DNA from: Elusimicrobiota bacterium | GTDB lineage: Bacteria; Elusimicrobiota; Elusimicrobia; UBA1565; UBA9628 | Direction: 5' to 3' | DNA: 21,115 nucleotides | Assembly (NCBI GenBank): GCA_028871595.1 | Contig: JAGWMT010000024.1 | Span: forward strand, 1 to 21,115 | Shown here: positions 1 through 8,073 of the stretch, piece by piece | Position numbering within the stretch: position 1 is the first letter of the stretch | How the letters are laid out: every line of letters begins with the position of its first letter | The notes under the pieces: generated by a model | The model's input: the letters and a program-made list of their open reading frames with translations, nothing else | Told to the model about the DNA's origin: nothing | Databases searched by the model: none | Made by a program: the position numbers and the translations under genes

Positions 1-529
1 TCGCCTGATAGGCGTCGGCGGGGGCGGTGTGGGAGATCAGGTAGAAGCCGCCCTTGCAGGGGATCATCGCCGCGTCGGCCCGGTTCATGTAGAGGATCTT
101 GTGCCCCTGCGGCGCGCGCTGGGGAACCTCGTAGTGGACCTCGTACACCATCCGCCCGTCCACGCTGCGCGAGGTCAGCGCGCTGGGGTTGCGGTCGGTG
201 AGCTTGAGCATGGTCAGGAATTCATCGGGCGTCTTGATCTTGTCGCCCACGGCCGGATAGCGGCTCACCCCGATGGAGGCGGTGCCGCGCCGGGCTCCGG
301 CGGCCGGGCCGAAGAACATCACCAAAGGTCCGCCGCTGTAATCGTCCTCGACCGTCTTCCACTCGGCCGGGGCGCGGCACGAGAAGTCCCCGGCCTTCCC
401 GTCGAAATCGATCAAACGCTCGCCGGCGACGACGGCTTTCGTGGGCACGAATTCTTCCTTCGCGGCTTCAGGTGCCTTGCGGCAGGCGGACGCCAGGACG
501 ACCAGAGCGGCGAGCAGGAACTTCATCAT
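1..529 (-). CDS. putative lipoprotein, 3' end cut by window edge
   Basis: I read 176 codons before the left edge. The protein begins MMKFLLAALVVLASAC, a short basic start, a hydrophobic stretch and a cysteine at residue 16 preceded by small residues. This is a loose lipobox, so a lipid-anchored envelope protein is likely. Past the cysteine is a short charged linker and then a compact domain of unknown type. It contains a second cysteine near residue 51, in a segment reading DFSCRAPAEWK, and another near 158; these two could pair as a disulfide in an exported protein. The pattern of an early hydrophobic-aromatic core followed by GPLVMFFGP resembles small PsbP/Mog1-like lipoproteins, but this is only a resemblance. 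The start at 529 is chosen because its ATG overlaps the stop of the upstream zincin gene (ATGA), implying translational coupling. A second in-frame ATG follows directly at 526. No function is assigned. Confidence 0.75.
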   Translation of the reverse strand, partial: MMKFLLAALVVLASACRKAPEAAKEEFVPTKAVVAGERLIDFDGKAGDFSCRAPAEWKTVEDDYSGGPLVMFFGPAAGARRGTASIGVSRYPAVGDKIKTPDEFLTMLKLTDRNPSALTSRSVDGRMVYEVHYEVPQRAPQGHKILYMNRADAAMIPCKGGFYLISHTAPADAYQA

Positions 530-2037
530 TGTTTTCGTCCTTTCACCGCGCGGACTTTCGCCAGGAGCTTCGGGTCTCCCGATTGGACCGCGAACGCCTC
601 GGCCTTCTGTATGGCCACGTCGAAGTCCACCGGGCCCGAGGAAGCCAAGGCGACGGCCAGGTAGTGCTCGGCCAGCACCGCGGGCGCGTCCGCGGCGGCG
701 GCGGGAGCGTCCGTGCCGGCCAGGCGGGCCAGGCGCTGGCGCTCGGCGTCGCCGACGGCGCGCAATTCCCGCTGGGCGCGCGTCATGGCGGCCAAATCCT
801 GGGCCTTCGCGGTCTGCTCGTCGCGGGTGTTCGTCGCGCGGCGCCGCGCCGCTGCCAGCCGGGCGCGCTGGATTTCCTCCGCCGTGGCGATGTCCATGGC
901 GTTGACGGCGTCGGCCTGGTAGGTCTGGCGCAGCTGCTCCACCCAGGCGTCATGGCCGGAGACCATCTGCTTGTAGTCCTGCAGCTCGAAGTCGTCCACC
1001 GCCGCGGCGGGGTCGCGCTTGAGCAGGGAGTGGATGTAAAGGTTCTTCGTCGTCCACGCCTCGATCTCGTAATCCGTCAGCATCGCCTGCGGCAAGGTTC
1101 CCCGCGACATCTCCGTCATGACCGGGTCGCGCCGGTCCTGCCAGGCATGGGTGAGCTCGTGCACCAGGACCACGTCGTTGGAGGAGGCGAAGCCGGCCAC
1201 GGCCTCCGGGTGCTTGTTCAGATAGTCGATCAAGGCGGCGCGCGAGGCCAGAGACTGGGCCAAGGCCCCGCGGTCCTTGGCCGGGACCCCGTCGGCGATG
1301 GCCGACAGCAGCAGCTGCCGGTCCACCACCAAGGCGCGGCGCCGGTAGTCGTAGACCGCCGCGGCGCCGGTCAGGTCCTCGACCACGACGGGCGGAAGGT
1401 CGGGCTTGCCGTCCGGGCCGTTCAGCCGCGCCAGGACCTTGCGGCCGAAGGGGTCGGCTCCGATGCGCTTGGCCGCGGCGGCGCGCAACGAGTCCCCGAG
1501 CGCCTGCTCGGCGGGATCGAAGTACGGCAGTGGCACGCGCGGTCCGGGAGCCCCGGCGCGGACCGGAAGGGCGGCTTCGCGGCGGTCGTCCGCGGTTCGC
1601 GTGCCGTCGAAATAGGCCGCGATCTTCTCCAGGTTCGCGTCGGACAGGGAGCGCAGGCCGTTGAGGTCCTTGTTGGCCAAGACCGCCCGGGCGACGTCGC
1701 CGGGAAGGTCGGCCGCCAGGGCGCGGGCGGCGTCCATGTCCGGCGGGGTCTTGGACAGGGCCAGGTTGAGGCGCTCGAGCGCCAGGCGCTGGGTGTTGAG
1801 ATTGATGCCGGTGAGCGCCGCCGTCAGTTGATCGGGCGTCAGCGCCGCGTGGGTCTTGGGGTCCAGCACGCGCCCGTCGCTTTCCAGGCGGAATCCGGCC
1901 CCGCGCAAGGCGTCCTGCATGCCGTCCGTCAGGCGCGACTGCCTCCAGTCCGCGGCGGCCGGGGCGGGGGGCGTCGCCGCCGCCGCCCGGAGGGACGGGG
2001 CCGTGAGAAGCAGCGCGGCGAGGAGCAGGGACCGCAT
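526..2037 (-). CDS. secreted zincin-type metallopeptidase-like protein (HELTH)
   Basis: This is a 503-residue protein with a clear signal peptide (MRSLLLAALLLTAPSLRA, cleavage probably after the Ala-rich run near residue 18-21). The central part holds VLVHELTHAWQ with H293, E294 and H297, the HExxH zinc site of zincins. About 27-29 residues later comes DYEIEAW, whose E324 or E326 is a good candidate third ligand, as in gluzincins. Before the motif is about 270 residues of helical, Ala/Leu/Asp-rich sequence. After it is a charged helical segment rich in Arg, Ala and Glu (about 385-450). I do not recognise the family beyond the zinc motif. The protein is presumably active outside the cytoplasm. 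It heads a two-gene unit with the lipoprotein at 529-1 and has its own promoter at 2053-2081. The leader would be very short and I see no Shine-Dalgarno before the ATG; the signal peptide supports this start. Confidence 0.85.
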   Translation of the reverse strand: MRSLLLAALLLTAPSLRAAAATPPAPAAADWRQSRLTDGMQDALRGAGFRLESDGRVLDPKTHAALTPDQLTAALTGINLNTQRLALERLNLALSKTPPDMDAARALAADLPGDVARAVLANKDLNGLRSLSDANLEKIAAYFDGTRTADDRREAALPVRAGAPGPRVPLPYFDPAEQALGDSLRAAAAKRIGADPFGRKVLARLNGPDGKPDLPPVVVEDLTGAAAVYDYRRRALVVDRQLLLSAIADGVPAKDRGALAQSLASRAALIDYLNKHPEAVAGFASSNDVVLVHELTHAWQDRRDPVMTEMSRGTLPQAMLTDYEIEAWTTKNLYIHSLLKRDPAAAVDDFELQDYKQMVSGHDAWVEQLRQTYQADAVNAMDIATAEEIQRARLAAARRRATNTRDEQTAKAQDLAAMTRAQRELRAVGDAERQRLARLAGTDAPAAAADAPAVLAEHYLAVALASSGPVDFDVAIQKAEAFAVQSGDPKLLAKVRAVKGRKQ

Positions 2038-2052
2038 AAGTTCGTCGGCGAT

Positions 2053-2081
2053 AGAATAAAGAGAACGGCGGCGCTCGTCAA
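2053..2081 (-). promoter_or_regulatory. sigma70-type promoter of the HELTH zincin gene
   Basis: On the minus strand, TTGACG (2081-2076) and TATTCT (2058-2053) are separated by 17 bases, the ideal spacing. Transcription would start near 2046, leaving a leader of only about 9 bases before the ATG at 2037 and no Shine-Dalgarno sequence in it. The call rests on box match and spacing alone. Confidence 0.6.
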
Positions 2082-2091
2082 GGGACCCGAA

Positions 2092-2118
2092 TTCCCCGTC
2101 GGACGGCTCGACGGGGAA
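2092..2118. promoter_or_regulatory. perfect 10-bp palindrome between divergent promoters, candidate operator
   Basis: TTCCCCGTCG (2092-2101) and CGACGGGGAA (2109-2118) are exact reverse complements around a 7-base spacer. The element lies between the -35 box of the minus-strand promoter (ends 2081) and that of the plus-strand smc promoter (starts 2121), almost touching the latter. A further half-site word CGACGG recurs at 2131-2136 inside the smc promoter spacer, 22 bases after the copy at 2109. Since both flanking genes point away, a terminator role is unlikely, and a regulator binding site for one or both promoters is the simplest reading. No regulator gene is in the window. Confidence 0.55.
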
Positions 2119-2120
2119 AC

Positions 2121-2149
2121 TTGATTTTCTCGACGGAAAATGCTATGCT
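2121..2149 (+). promoter_or_regulatory. sigma70-type promoter of smc
   Basis: TTGATT (2121-2126) and TATGCT (2144-2149) are 17 bases apart, and the -10 is preceded by TGC, an extended -10. Transcription would start near 2156, giving a leader of about 66 bases before the smc ATG at 2222. The Shine-Dalgarno-like GAGGTG is at 2214-2219, close to the ATG. Confidence 0.65.
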
Positions 2150-2169
2150 TTAAGGACGTCTACGACCCT

Positions 2170-2190
2170 TATTACCGCTCAATGGTAATA
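2170..2190. repeat. inverted repeat in the smc leader, candidate operator or hairpin
   Basis: TATTACC (2170-2176) and GGTAATA (2184-2190) form a perfect 7-bp inverted repeat around a 7-base loop. It lies about 15 bases downstream of the predicted smc transcription start and about 32 bases before the start codon. It is AT-rich compared with its surroundings. It could bind a dimeric repressor as DNA or fold as a weak hairpin in the mRNA leader; there is no T-run to make it a terminator. Confidence 0.45.
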
Positions 2191-2221
2191 GATGGACAAA
2201 TGACCGCCGTGCCGAGGTGCC

Positions 2222-5200
2222 ATGTACCTGAAATCCATCGATATCTGCGGCTACAAGTCCTTCGCGACGAAGACCCACATCGACTTGGAGCCCGGCATCA
2301 CGGGCGTCATCGGCCCGAACGGCTGCGGCAAGTCGAACGTGATGGAATCGGTGCGCTGGTGCTTGGGCGAGATGTCCTGGAAGTCCCTGCGCGCGGACAC
2401 CATGACCGATGTGATCTTCGCCGGCACCACGAAGCGCCCGCCGCTGTCCATGGCCGAGGTGACGCTGACGTTCGACAACGCCAATTCCCTCCTGCCGGTG
2501 GACTACTCCGAGGTCACCATCACCCGCCGTTTGTTCCGCTCCGGCGAGTCCCAGTATTTCCTCAATAAGACCCAGTGCCGCCTGCGCGACATCCGCGAGA
2601 TGTTCCTGGACACGGGTCTTGGCGGCGACGGCTACGCCATCATCGACCAGGGCGGCGTGGACTCCATGATCCGCAGCAAGCCCGAGGAGCGCCGCGCCTT
2701 CTTTGATGAAGCGGCGGGAGTAGCCAAGTATAACGCCAAGCGAGAGGAGGCTCTGCGCAAGCTCGACCGCGTGGATATGGACCTGGGCCGCCTGCAGGAC
2801 TCCGTGGCGCTGATCGAGGAGCAGGTCAAGAAGCTGGACAGCGACGCGCGCCGCGCCAAGCTGTACGCCAAATATAAAGAAGAGCTCGTGGCCATGGAGG
2901 CCGCGCACATCATCGAGCAGGCCGGCTCCATCGAGCTGGAGCTTTCCTCCATGCAGGAGCGCATCGGCCCCGTCGAGGAGATGCTGGGCGAGCGCCGGTC
3001 CCAGATCGGCGCCGAGGGCGCCAACCTGGCCGCGCTGAACCTGGAGAAGACCGGCGAGCAGAACCGCCTCATCGAGGCCAACCAGATCGTCGCCGAGACC
3101 AAGACGTCCATCGGCCGCTTGGAGGAGCGCCTGCAAAGCGCGGCCTCGTCCGTCGCCGCGATGGACGCCCGCGCCGAGGCCTGCCGCTCCGAGGCCGCCG
3201 CCGCCGGCGGACGCGCCGACGCCATCGACCCCGAGATCGAGCAGGTGGGCGCGGCCGTGAAGGCCGCCGAGGCCTCCTTGGCCGAGGCGAAGGCCCGCGC
3301 CGAGGCCGCGGCCGAGGAATTGGCCGCCATCGAGGCGCGCGCCCAGGAGGCTCAGTCGCGCAAGGACGCGCTGGCCCGCGAGGCGGCCGCCAAGCAGCAG
3401 GAGTCCTACGACCTGGGCCGGGAGCTGTCCGCCGCCGAGTCGGAGCTGACCCACGCGATCGCCGGGGCGCGCTCGTCCCTGCGGAACCTGGAGCGCGATT
3501 CCGCCGCCGCCGCCGAGGCGCGCGGTCGCATCAGCGAGGCGCAGGCGGAGCTGTCCGCCGCCGACGCCCGCCTGGCCGAGGTCAAGTCTGCCACCGAGTC
3601 CGCCGAAGCCGCCGTGGAAACCCTGCGCGCGCGTCAGAACGAGCTGTCCGAGGAGACCGTCCGCCTGCGCTCCGAGCTGGCGCAGGTCTCCGCCCGCGCC
3701 GAGGCGCTGGAAAGCCAGGGCGGCCAGAATCCCTATTGGGTGGGCGCTCAGGCCGTGGTGGGCGCGAACATTCCGGGCGTGCTGGGCACAGTGCGCGGCC
3801 TGTTCCGCGTGGACGATTCGCTGAAGCCCTCCCTCGAAGACCTGCTCGGCGAGCGCCTGTTCGCCGTGGTGGTCGAGGATTCGAGCGCGGCCCGCGCGGG
3901 CGTGGACCTTTTGGAGGCGTCGGGGAGCGGCCGCGCGCGCTTCCTGGTGCTTTCGTCCTTGCCCGAGTCGGGCTCGAAAGAATATCCCGCCGAAGCGAAG
4001 CCGATACTGCCGCGGCTGCAGTACGACGCGCGCCACGAGAAGGCTCTGCGTCACTTGTTCGCCGAGGCCTATGAACTGGGCGGCAAGCTGTTCGGCGATC
4101 ATTGGGTGTACGGCGGCGCCGCGCCGAAGGACGGCGTGCAGCCGTCGCTCGCCGACCTGGGCGAGATGAAGCAGAAGGCCGTGACGCTCGAAAGCCGCGG
4201 CGTCTCTCTGGCGGAGGAGCGCGTGCAGGCCGAAGCCGCTTTGACCGAGGCGCTGGCGACGGCCCGCGCCGCCGCGGCCGCGTTGTCGGCCGAGTCCGGC
4301 CGGCGCTCGGGCCTGGAAGCGCGCGCCCATCAATTGGCGCAGGGCCTGGAGAACCACGAGCGGAACGTGGACTTGTCCACAGAGGAGTCCGTCCGCGCGA
4401 TCGCCGAGGGTTCCTTGGCCAAGGAGCGCATCCTGGCCGCCAAGGAGCTCCGCAGCGAGGCCGAGGCCCGCGTGCTCGCGGCCCGCGCCGAGGAGACGCT
4501 CGCCGCCGAGGCCCTCGCGGCCGCGCGCGAGGACCTGGCCGGACATCGCGCCGCGTTCCAGGGTCAGGAAGACCGCCGCCGCGGCGTCGAGGCCGAGCTG
4601 GCCGCCCACACGTCCTCGCTCAAGCGCCTGGACGACGAGAAGGCCGCCCTCACCGCGGCCATCGCCCGCCTGACCTCCGAGACCGAGGAGCTGGCCCGCC
4701 GCAAGGCCGAGACCTTCGAGAGCCAGGAGTCCATGCGCGTGGAGATTTCCGGTCTCAACGTCGAGTTAGCCAAGCAGGAGAACGAGGCCAAGTCCGTGTT
4801 CGACCGACTGCAGGACTTGCAGAACAAGATGGACTACCTCGGCGAGCGCCTGAAGGTCCTTCAGGCGGAGCATGATCAGGCCCAGGCCGACCTGCACCAG
4901 CACGAGATCCACGCGACCGCCCTCAAGAGCAAGTCCGACCTCTTGAAGACCCGCTTGTGGGACGAATGGCAGATGACGGTGGACGAGGCCAAGGGCAAGT
5001 ACCGCGACGTGGTCGCCGACGTGGAGAAGATCGAGACCCTGCGCAAGCGCATCGCCAACATGGGCAACATCAACATGGCGGCGCCCGAGGAGTACGAGGC
5101 CCTGGCCGAGAAGCAGCGCTTCCTGATCGAGCAGATCAACGACCTGCTGAAGGCCAAGGACGACCTGATGGCCGCCATCACCAAGATCAACGGGGCCACG

Positions 5201-5758
5201 CGCGAGAACTTCCGCCAGACCTTCCACGACGTGCGCGAGCACTTCCGCCGCCTCTACGGCGTGTTGTTCGAGGGCGGCGAGGCCGACCTGATCCTGACCG
5301 ACCCCGAGAACATGCTGGAGACCGGCGTGGACATCGTGGCCCAGCCCCCGGGGAAGAAGCTGCAGAGCATCAGTCTCCTGTCGGGCGGCGAGAAGACTTT
5401 GACCGCGATCGCGCTCCTGTTCGCGTTCTTCATGGTCAAGCCCTCGCCGTTCTGCATGCTCGACGAGGCCGACGCCGCGCTGGACGACGCCAACATCGAG
5501 CGCTTCGCGGCCATCTTGCGCGAGTTCCAGAACAAGACCCAGTTCCTGATCGTCTCCCACAACAAGCGCACCATGGAGGCCGCCGACGTGATGTACGGCG
5601 TCACCATGGAGGAGAAGGGCGTCACCCAGCTCATCTCGGTCAGCTTCCAGAAGAAGGAGAAGACCGCGGTGCCCGAGCGCGAGGCGCACTCGCTGAAGGT
5701 GGACGTCCAGGGACCGTTCGCGCCGGAATCGTCCGCGGCGCCGGAAGAAAAGGCTTAA
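2222..5758 (+). CDS. smc: chromosome segregation protein SMC
   Basis: A complete 1178-residue SMC, the usual length. The N-terminal ATPase half carries GYKSFA and Walker A GPNGCGKSN (residues 31-39). Two long Ala/Glu/Arg-rich coiled coils (about 165-495 and 650-960) flank a hinge of about 503-640. The C-terminal half has the ABC signature LLSGGEKT (S1054) and Walker B FCMLDEADAALDD (D1081, catalytic E1082). SMC dimers bind and loop DNA in an ATP-dependent manner to compact and segregate the chromosome, normally with the kleisin ScpA and with ScpB; neither partner gene is in this window. The start is supported by the canonical MYLKSI N-terminus and by GAGGTG just upstream. After Walker B there is a charged tail of about 70 residues ending in AAPEEKA. 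The gene has its own promoter and a possible operator. It converges on the PAP2 gene with only 12 bases between stop codons and no clear terminator hairpin there. Confidence 0.97.
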   Translation: MYLKSIDICGYKSFATKTHIDLEPGITGVIGPNGCGKSNVMESVRWCLGEMSWKSLRADTMTDVIFAGTTKRPPLSMAEVTLTFDNANSLLPVDYSEVTITRRLFRSGESQYFLNKTQCRLRDIREMFLDTGLGGDGYAIIDQGGVDSMIRSKPEERRAFFDEAAGVAKYNAKREEALRKLDRVDMDLGRLQDSVALIEEQVKKLDSDARRAKLYAKYKEELVAMEAAHIIEQAGSIELELSSMQERIGPVEEMLGERRSQIGAEGANLAALNLEKTGEQNRLIEANQIVAETKTSIGRLEERLQSAASSVAAMDARAEACRSEAAAAGGRADAIDPEIEQVGAAVKAAEASLAEAKARAEAAAEELAAIEARAQEAQSRKDALAREAAAKQQESYDLGRELSAAESELTHAIAGARSSLRNLERDSAAAAEARGRISEAQAELSAADARLAEVKSATESAEAAVETLRARQNELSEETVRLRSELAQVSARAEALESQGGQNPYWVGAQAVVGANIPGVLGTVRGLFRVDDSLKPSLEDLLGERLFAVVVEDSSAARAGVDLLEASGSGRARFLVLSSLPESGSKEYPAEAKPILPRLQYDARHEKALRHLFAEAYELGGKLFGDHWVYGGAAPKDGVQPSLADLGEMKQKAVTLESRGVSLAEERVQAEAALTEALATARAAAAALSAESGRRSGLEARAHQLAQGLENHERNVDLSTEESVRAIAEGSLAKERILAAKELRSEAEARVLAARAEETLAAEALAAAREDLAGHRAAFQGQEDRRRGVEAELAAHTSSLKRLDDEKAALTAAIARLTSETEELARRKAETFESQESMRVEISGLNVELAKQENEAKSVFDRLQDLQNKMDYLGERLKVLQAEHDQAQADLHQHEIHATALKSKSDLLKTRLWDEWQMTVDEAKGKYRDVVADVEKIETLRKRIANMGNINMAAPEEYEALAEKQRFLIEQINDLLKAKDDLMAAITKINGATRENFRQTFHDVREHFRRLYGVLFEGGEADLILTDPENMLETGVDIVAQPPGKKLQSISLLSGGEKTLTAIALLFAFFMVKPSPFCMLDEADAALDDANIERFAAILREFQNKTQFLIVSHNKRTMEAADVMYGVTMEEKGVTQLISVSFQKKEKTAVPEREAHSLKVDVQGPFAPESSAAPEEKA

Positions 5759-5770
5759 CCGACGCCGGAG

Positions 5771-6430
5771 TCAGTTTCCGAGTTGGGTCTTTATTTGGGC
5801 GACTTCCGCCTGAAAGTCGCTTTCCTGCGTCATCTTGCCGCAGATGTCCGCGGCGAGAGCTTGGCCGGCGGCCACGTCGCTGGGGTGGTGCACGCCGGAA
5901 ATCACCCGCAACTCCCCGACGTACTGCCCGTAGGCCGTGATCTTGTCGGCGCGGTCCGGGAAGATCGCGGACAGCACGCAGGCGTCCACGGCGCCTTCCG
6001 TGGCGTGCCCGCTGGGGTAGGACATCGCCCCGCCGGGCTTGTCGGCGCACGGCTGGATCCGGGAATCCTCGTTGTAAGGGCGCGGGCGGGAGTATTGCTT
6101 CTTGAAGACGCCGACGATGCTCGAGACCGTCCGGGAGACCTGGTCCAGGAGCGGCCGGACCGCCGTCATTTCCGACGAGGAAAGAAGTCCGGACGAGCCG
6201 TACAGGGTTCGGAAGTCCGGGATCTTCATTTTCGTCGCCAGCGCGCACTGTTGCGGCGTGCGCGAAGCCTGCAGACGCAGCAGGGTGGAGAAATCGGAGA
6301 CATAGGCCGCCGAGCCCTGGGCCGGGGGCGGCGGCACGTCAAAATCGGAGGCGGAAATATCGCGCCACGCGGCGGCGGCGGGCGCCGCCAGAACGACGCT
6401 CAGGCTCAAGACGAGTCGAAGGTTTCTCAT
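5771..6430 (-). CDS. secreted PAP2-family (class A-like) acid phosphatase
   Basis: A 219-residue protein when started at 6430, where it begins with a good signal peptide (MRNLRLVLSLSVVLAAPAAA). The in-frame ATG at 6472 would put 14 polar residues in front and is less likely. All three parts of the PAP2 phosphatase signature are present: K110-x6-R117-P118 (KKQYSRPRP), PSGH at 139-142, and R175-x5-H181-x3-D185 (RVISGVHHPSD). Family knowledge assigns H181 as the likely nucleophile and H142 as the acid/base. This points to a periplasmic non-specific phosphomonoesterase, or to a soluble enzyme acting on lipid or sugar phosphates; there are no other membrane segments. It lies 55 bases downstream of the DUF4932-like gene on the same strand and may be cotranscribed with it. 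It converges on smc. Confidence 0.9.
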   Translation of the reverse strand: MRNLRLVLSLSVVLAAPAAAAWRDISASDFDVPPPPAQGSAAYVSDFSTLLRLQASRTPQQCALATKMKIPDFRTLYGSSGLLSSSEMTAVRPLLDQVSRTVSSIVGVFKKQYSRPRPYNEDSRIQPCADKPGGAMSYPSGHATEGAVDACVLSAIFPDRADKITAYGQYVGELRVISGVHHPSDVAAGQALAADICGKMTQESDFQAEVAQIKTQLGN

Positions 6431-6485
6431 GGGGACATTGTTCCGCAAACGATGATGGCTGAGAAGGGCCAAAGGACCTAGATCC

Positions 6486-8063
6486 CTATTTCAGGCGCCA
6501 GGGGAGCCAGGACTTCTCGTAAATCCCGGAACGGAGGACGGTTCCCCCATCGAGCACCGCGTAATCGTAAGACCCCTCGAAGGCCAGCGCCCCGGTCTCG
6601 GCCTCCGGATCGGCGGCGGTATAGATCAGGAGTCCGCGCGTCGCGTCGAACGGATTGAGCGCCGTGGTGGCGAGGGCCAGCTTGCCGGTGAATTCCAGTG
6701 TTTTCGCGTCTCCGCCGCGCGGGTCGAAAGTGATCCGGCGGGGCCCGATGTGCGCCGGGAGCTTGAGGCGGGCGTAGTTCCGGGCCAGCCATGCGTTATC
6801 GTCCGTCGTGCCGAAGACGATCAAGGTGTTGCCCTTCAAATCCGCGGACTCCGCCTTCTCGCCCGACATCCGGCGCGCGTCCGGCCAACGGCGGGCCTGA
6901 AGGGCGTCCACCGCGGCCGACAGCGCGGGCGACGGCTTCGAAGGCAGGATCAGGATCGCCGGCCCTCGCGCCTCGAGAACGGCGGCGACGCCGCCGTGGA
7001 ACGGGGGAGCGGGGAACTTGGGAGCGGACTCGGCAAGCGCGTCGAGCAAACGCGGATAGAAATCCGCCAAAGTTCCCCTGTTCTTCCGCCCTTCGTACTC
7101 CTTGAGCCGTTCGATCAGCGGAGCCAGATACGGCATCCCGAAATTGCGGTACTTCGAGGGCCAGCGCCCGGCCATCTCGCGGCCCTTGCTGCCGCCGTCG
7201 AGCGTCAGCAGGCGCGCGCCCACGGCGTAGGCCGTCTGGCGCTGGACGCACGCGTACCAGGTCGTCTCGCAGGTTCCGGCGATCGGCGTGAAGAGGGCGT
7301 TCAGGGTTTCGATGCGGGCGGCGTACGGTTTTCCCGCCTCGTTGAGGTACACGCGGGCCAGTTCCTCCCAAAGGCCGCCCAGGCGGGTGACCAGGCGATA
7401 GCCGAACTTCCCTTTATAGACCTCCGGTCCGTACACGCTGGTCAGCCGGGGGACCCCGTCGGGATCCGTGCTGGGAATCGCGTCGGCCATGACGGGTTCG
7501 GCGAACGGGGAGATGATCACGGTGTAGCGCGTCTTCACCGGAACGCCCAGATATTTTTCCAGCGCCGGGACGATGTTCAACGCGGCGGCCTGGCGCCGGA
7601 CGTCCTCGACCATGGGCCGGCGCATTTCCTCCGTCCGGGAGTAGAAATCCCCGAAGGAAGTGACCTTGGCGAAATCCGCCAGCATCGCTCGGAATTCCTC
7701 CGCGGAGACGGCCCCGCCCAACTGGGAGGCCGTGCCCTCCGGGATCGGCCCCGCCAACTCCGGCGGCGGCCCCAGATGGAGCACCAGATCGTAGAAAGTC
7801 AGATAGCTCACGCCTTGGCGGGTGAGCTCGGCATACCGGTCCACGACGGGATGACCGGCGAACGGGGCGTAATAGGCGGCCGCCGCGCGGTCGTAGGGGA
7901 TGTCATGCCGGAAGAAGCCGGCGAAGCGCTGATCCGCATGGGCCAAGAGCTGGACCATGGCCAGGAGCTCCAGGCGCGGATCGGTCCGGATTTCGGGGTA
8001 GACGGGAGCGGCCGCGCGCGCCGTCGCGGCGAGTAAAGCCAGGATCGCGGCCAGTTTCAACAC
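6486..8063 (-). CDS. secreted DUF4932-like protein without HExxH
   Basis: A 525-residue protein starting with GTG at 8063 (an in-frame TTG follows at 8060). The start codons lead into a signal peptide ending ATARAAA. The region after it (PRLELLAMVQLLA, then GHPVVDRYAEL, then LHLGPPPEL) matches my memory of the DUF4932 layout. Those proteins look like zinc peptidases with an HExxH followed by a conserved Asn segment. Here the equivalent stretch is GGLWEELARVYLNE, near W232-R237: a glutamate is kept but both histidines are gone, so metal-dependent catalysis is unlikely unless other residues serve. The C-terminal third (about 360-525) is a separate alpha/beta-like region containing ILILPSKPS and NTLIVFGTTDDNAWLARNY, which resembles the tail found on some exported alpha/beta-hydrolase-like proteins. 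The gene follows the 8709-8074 gene after 10 bases, so it is probably cotranscribed. The family assignment is from memory. Confidence 0.8.
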   Translation of the reverse strand: MLKLAAILALLAATARAAAPVYPEIRTDPRLELLAMVQLLAHADQRFAGFFRHDIPYDRAAAAYYAPFAGHPVVDRYAELTRQGVSYLTFYDLVLHLGPPPELAGPIPEGTASQLGGAVSAEEFRAMLADFAKVTSFGDFYSRTEEMRRPMVEDVRRQAAALNIVPALEKYLGVPVKTRYTVIISPFAEPVMADAIPSTDPDGVPRLTSVYGPEVYKGKFGYRLVTRLGGLWEELARVYLNEAGKPYAARIETLNALFTPIAGTCETTWYACVQRQTAYAVGARLLTLDGGSKGREMAGRWPSKYRNFGMPYLAPLIERLKEYEGRKNRGTLADFYPRLLDALAESAPKFPAPPFHGGVAAVLEARGPAILILPSKPSPALSAAVDALQARRWPDARRMSGEKAESADLKGNTLIVFGTTDDNAWLARNYARLKLPAHIGPRRITFDPRGGDAKTLEFTGKLALATTALNPFDATRGLLIYTAADPEAETGALAFEGSYDYAVLDGGTVLRSGIYEKSWLPWRLK

Positions 8064-8073
8064 CGCGCGCTCT

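Noticed and set aside
2092..2118. Palindrome as a transcription terminator
   Set aside because: No T-run follows on either strand and both flanking genes are transcribed away from it.
472..2124. Long plus-strand open frame opposite the HELTH zincin gene
   Set aside because: Antisense shadow; the minus-strand frame has a signal peptide and zinc motif and is preceded by a good promoter.
2150..4609. Open frame of about 819 codons on the minus strand opposite smc
   Set aside because: It mirrors the high-GC third positions of smc; the translation is Gly/Leu/Arg/Gln-rich with no domain, while the plus strand is an unmistakable SMC.
6431..6472. Longer start of the PAP2 phosphatase
   Set aside because: Adds 14 polar residues before a normal signal peptide; the ATG at 6430 is the better start.
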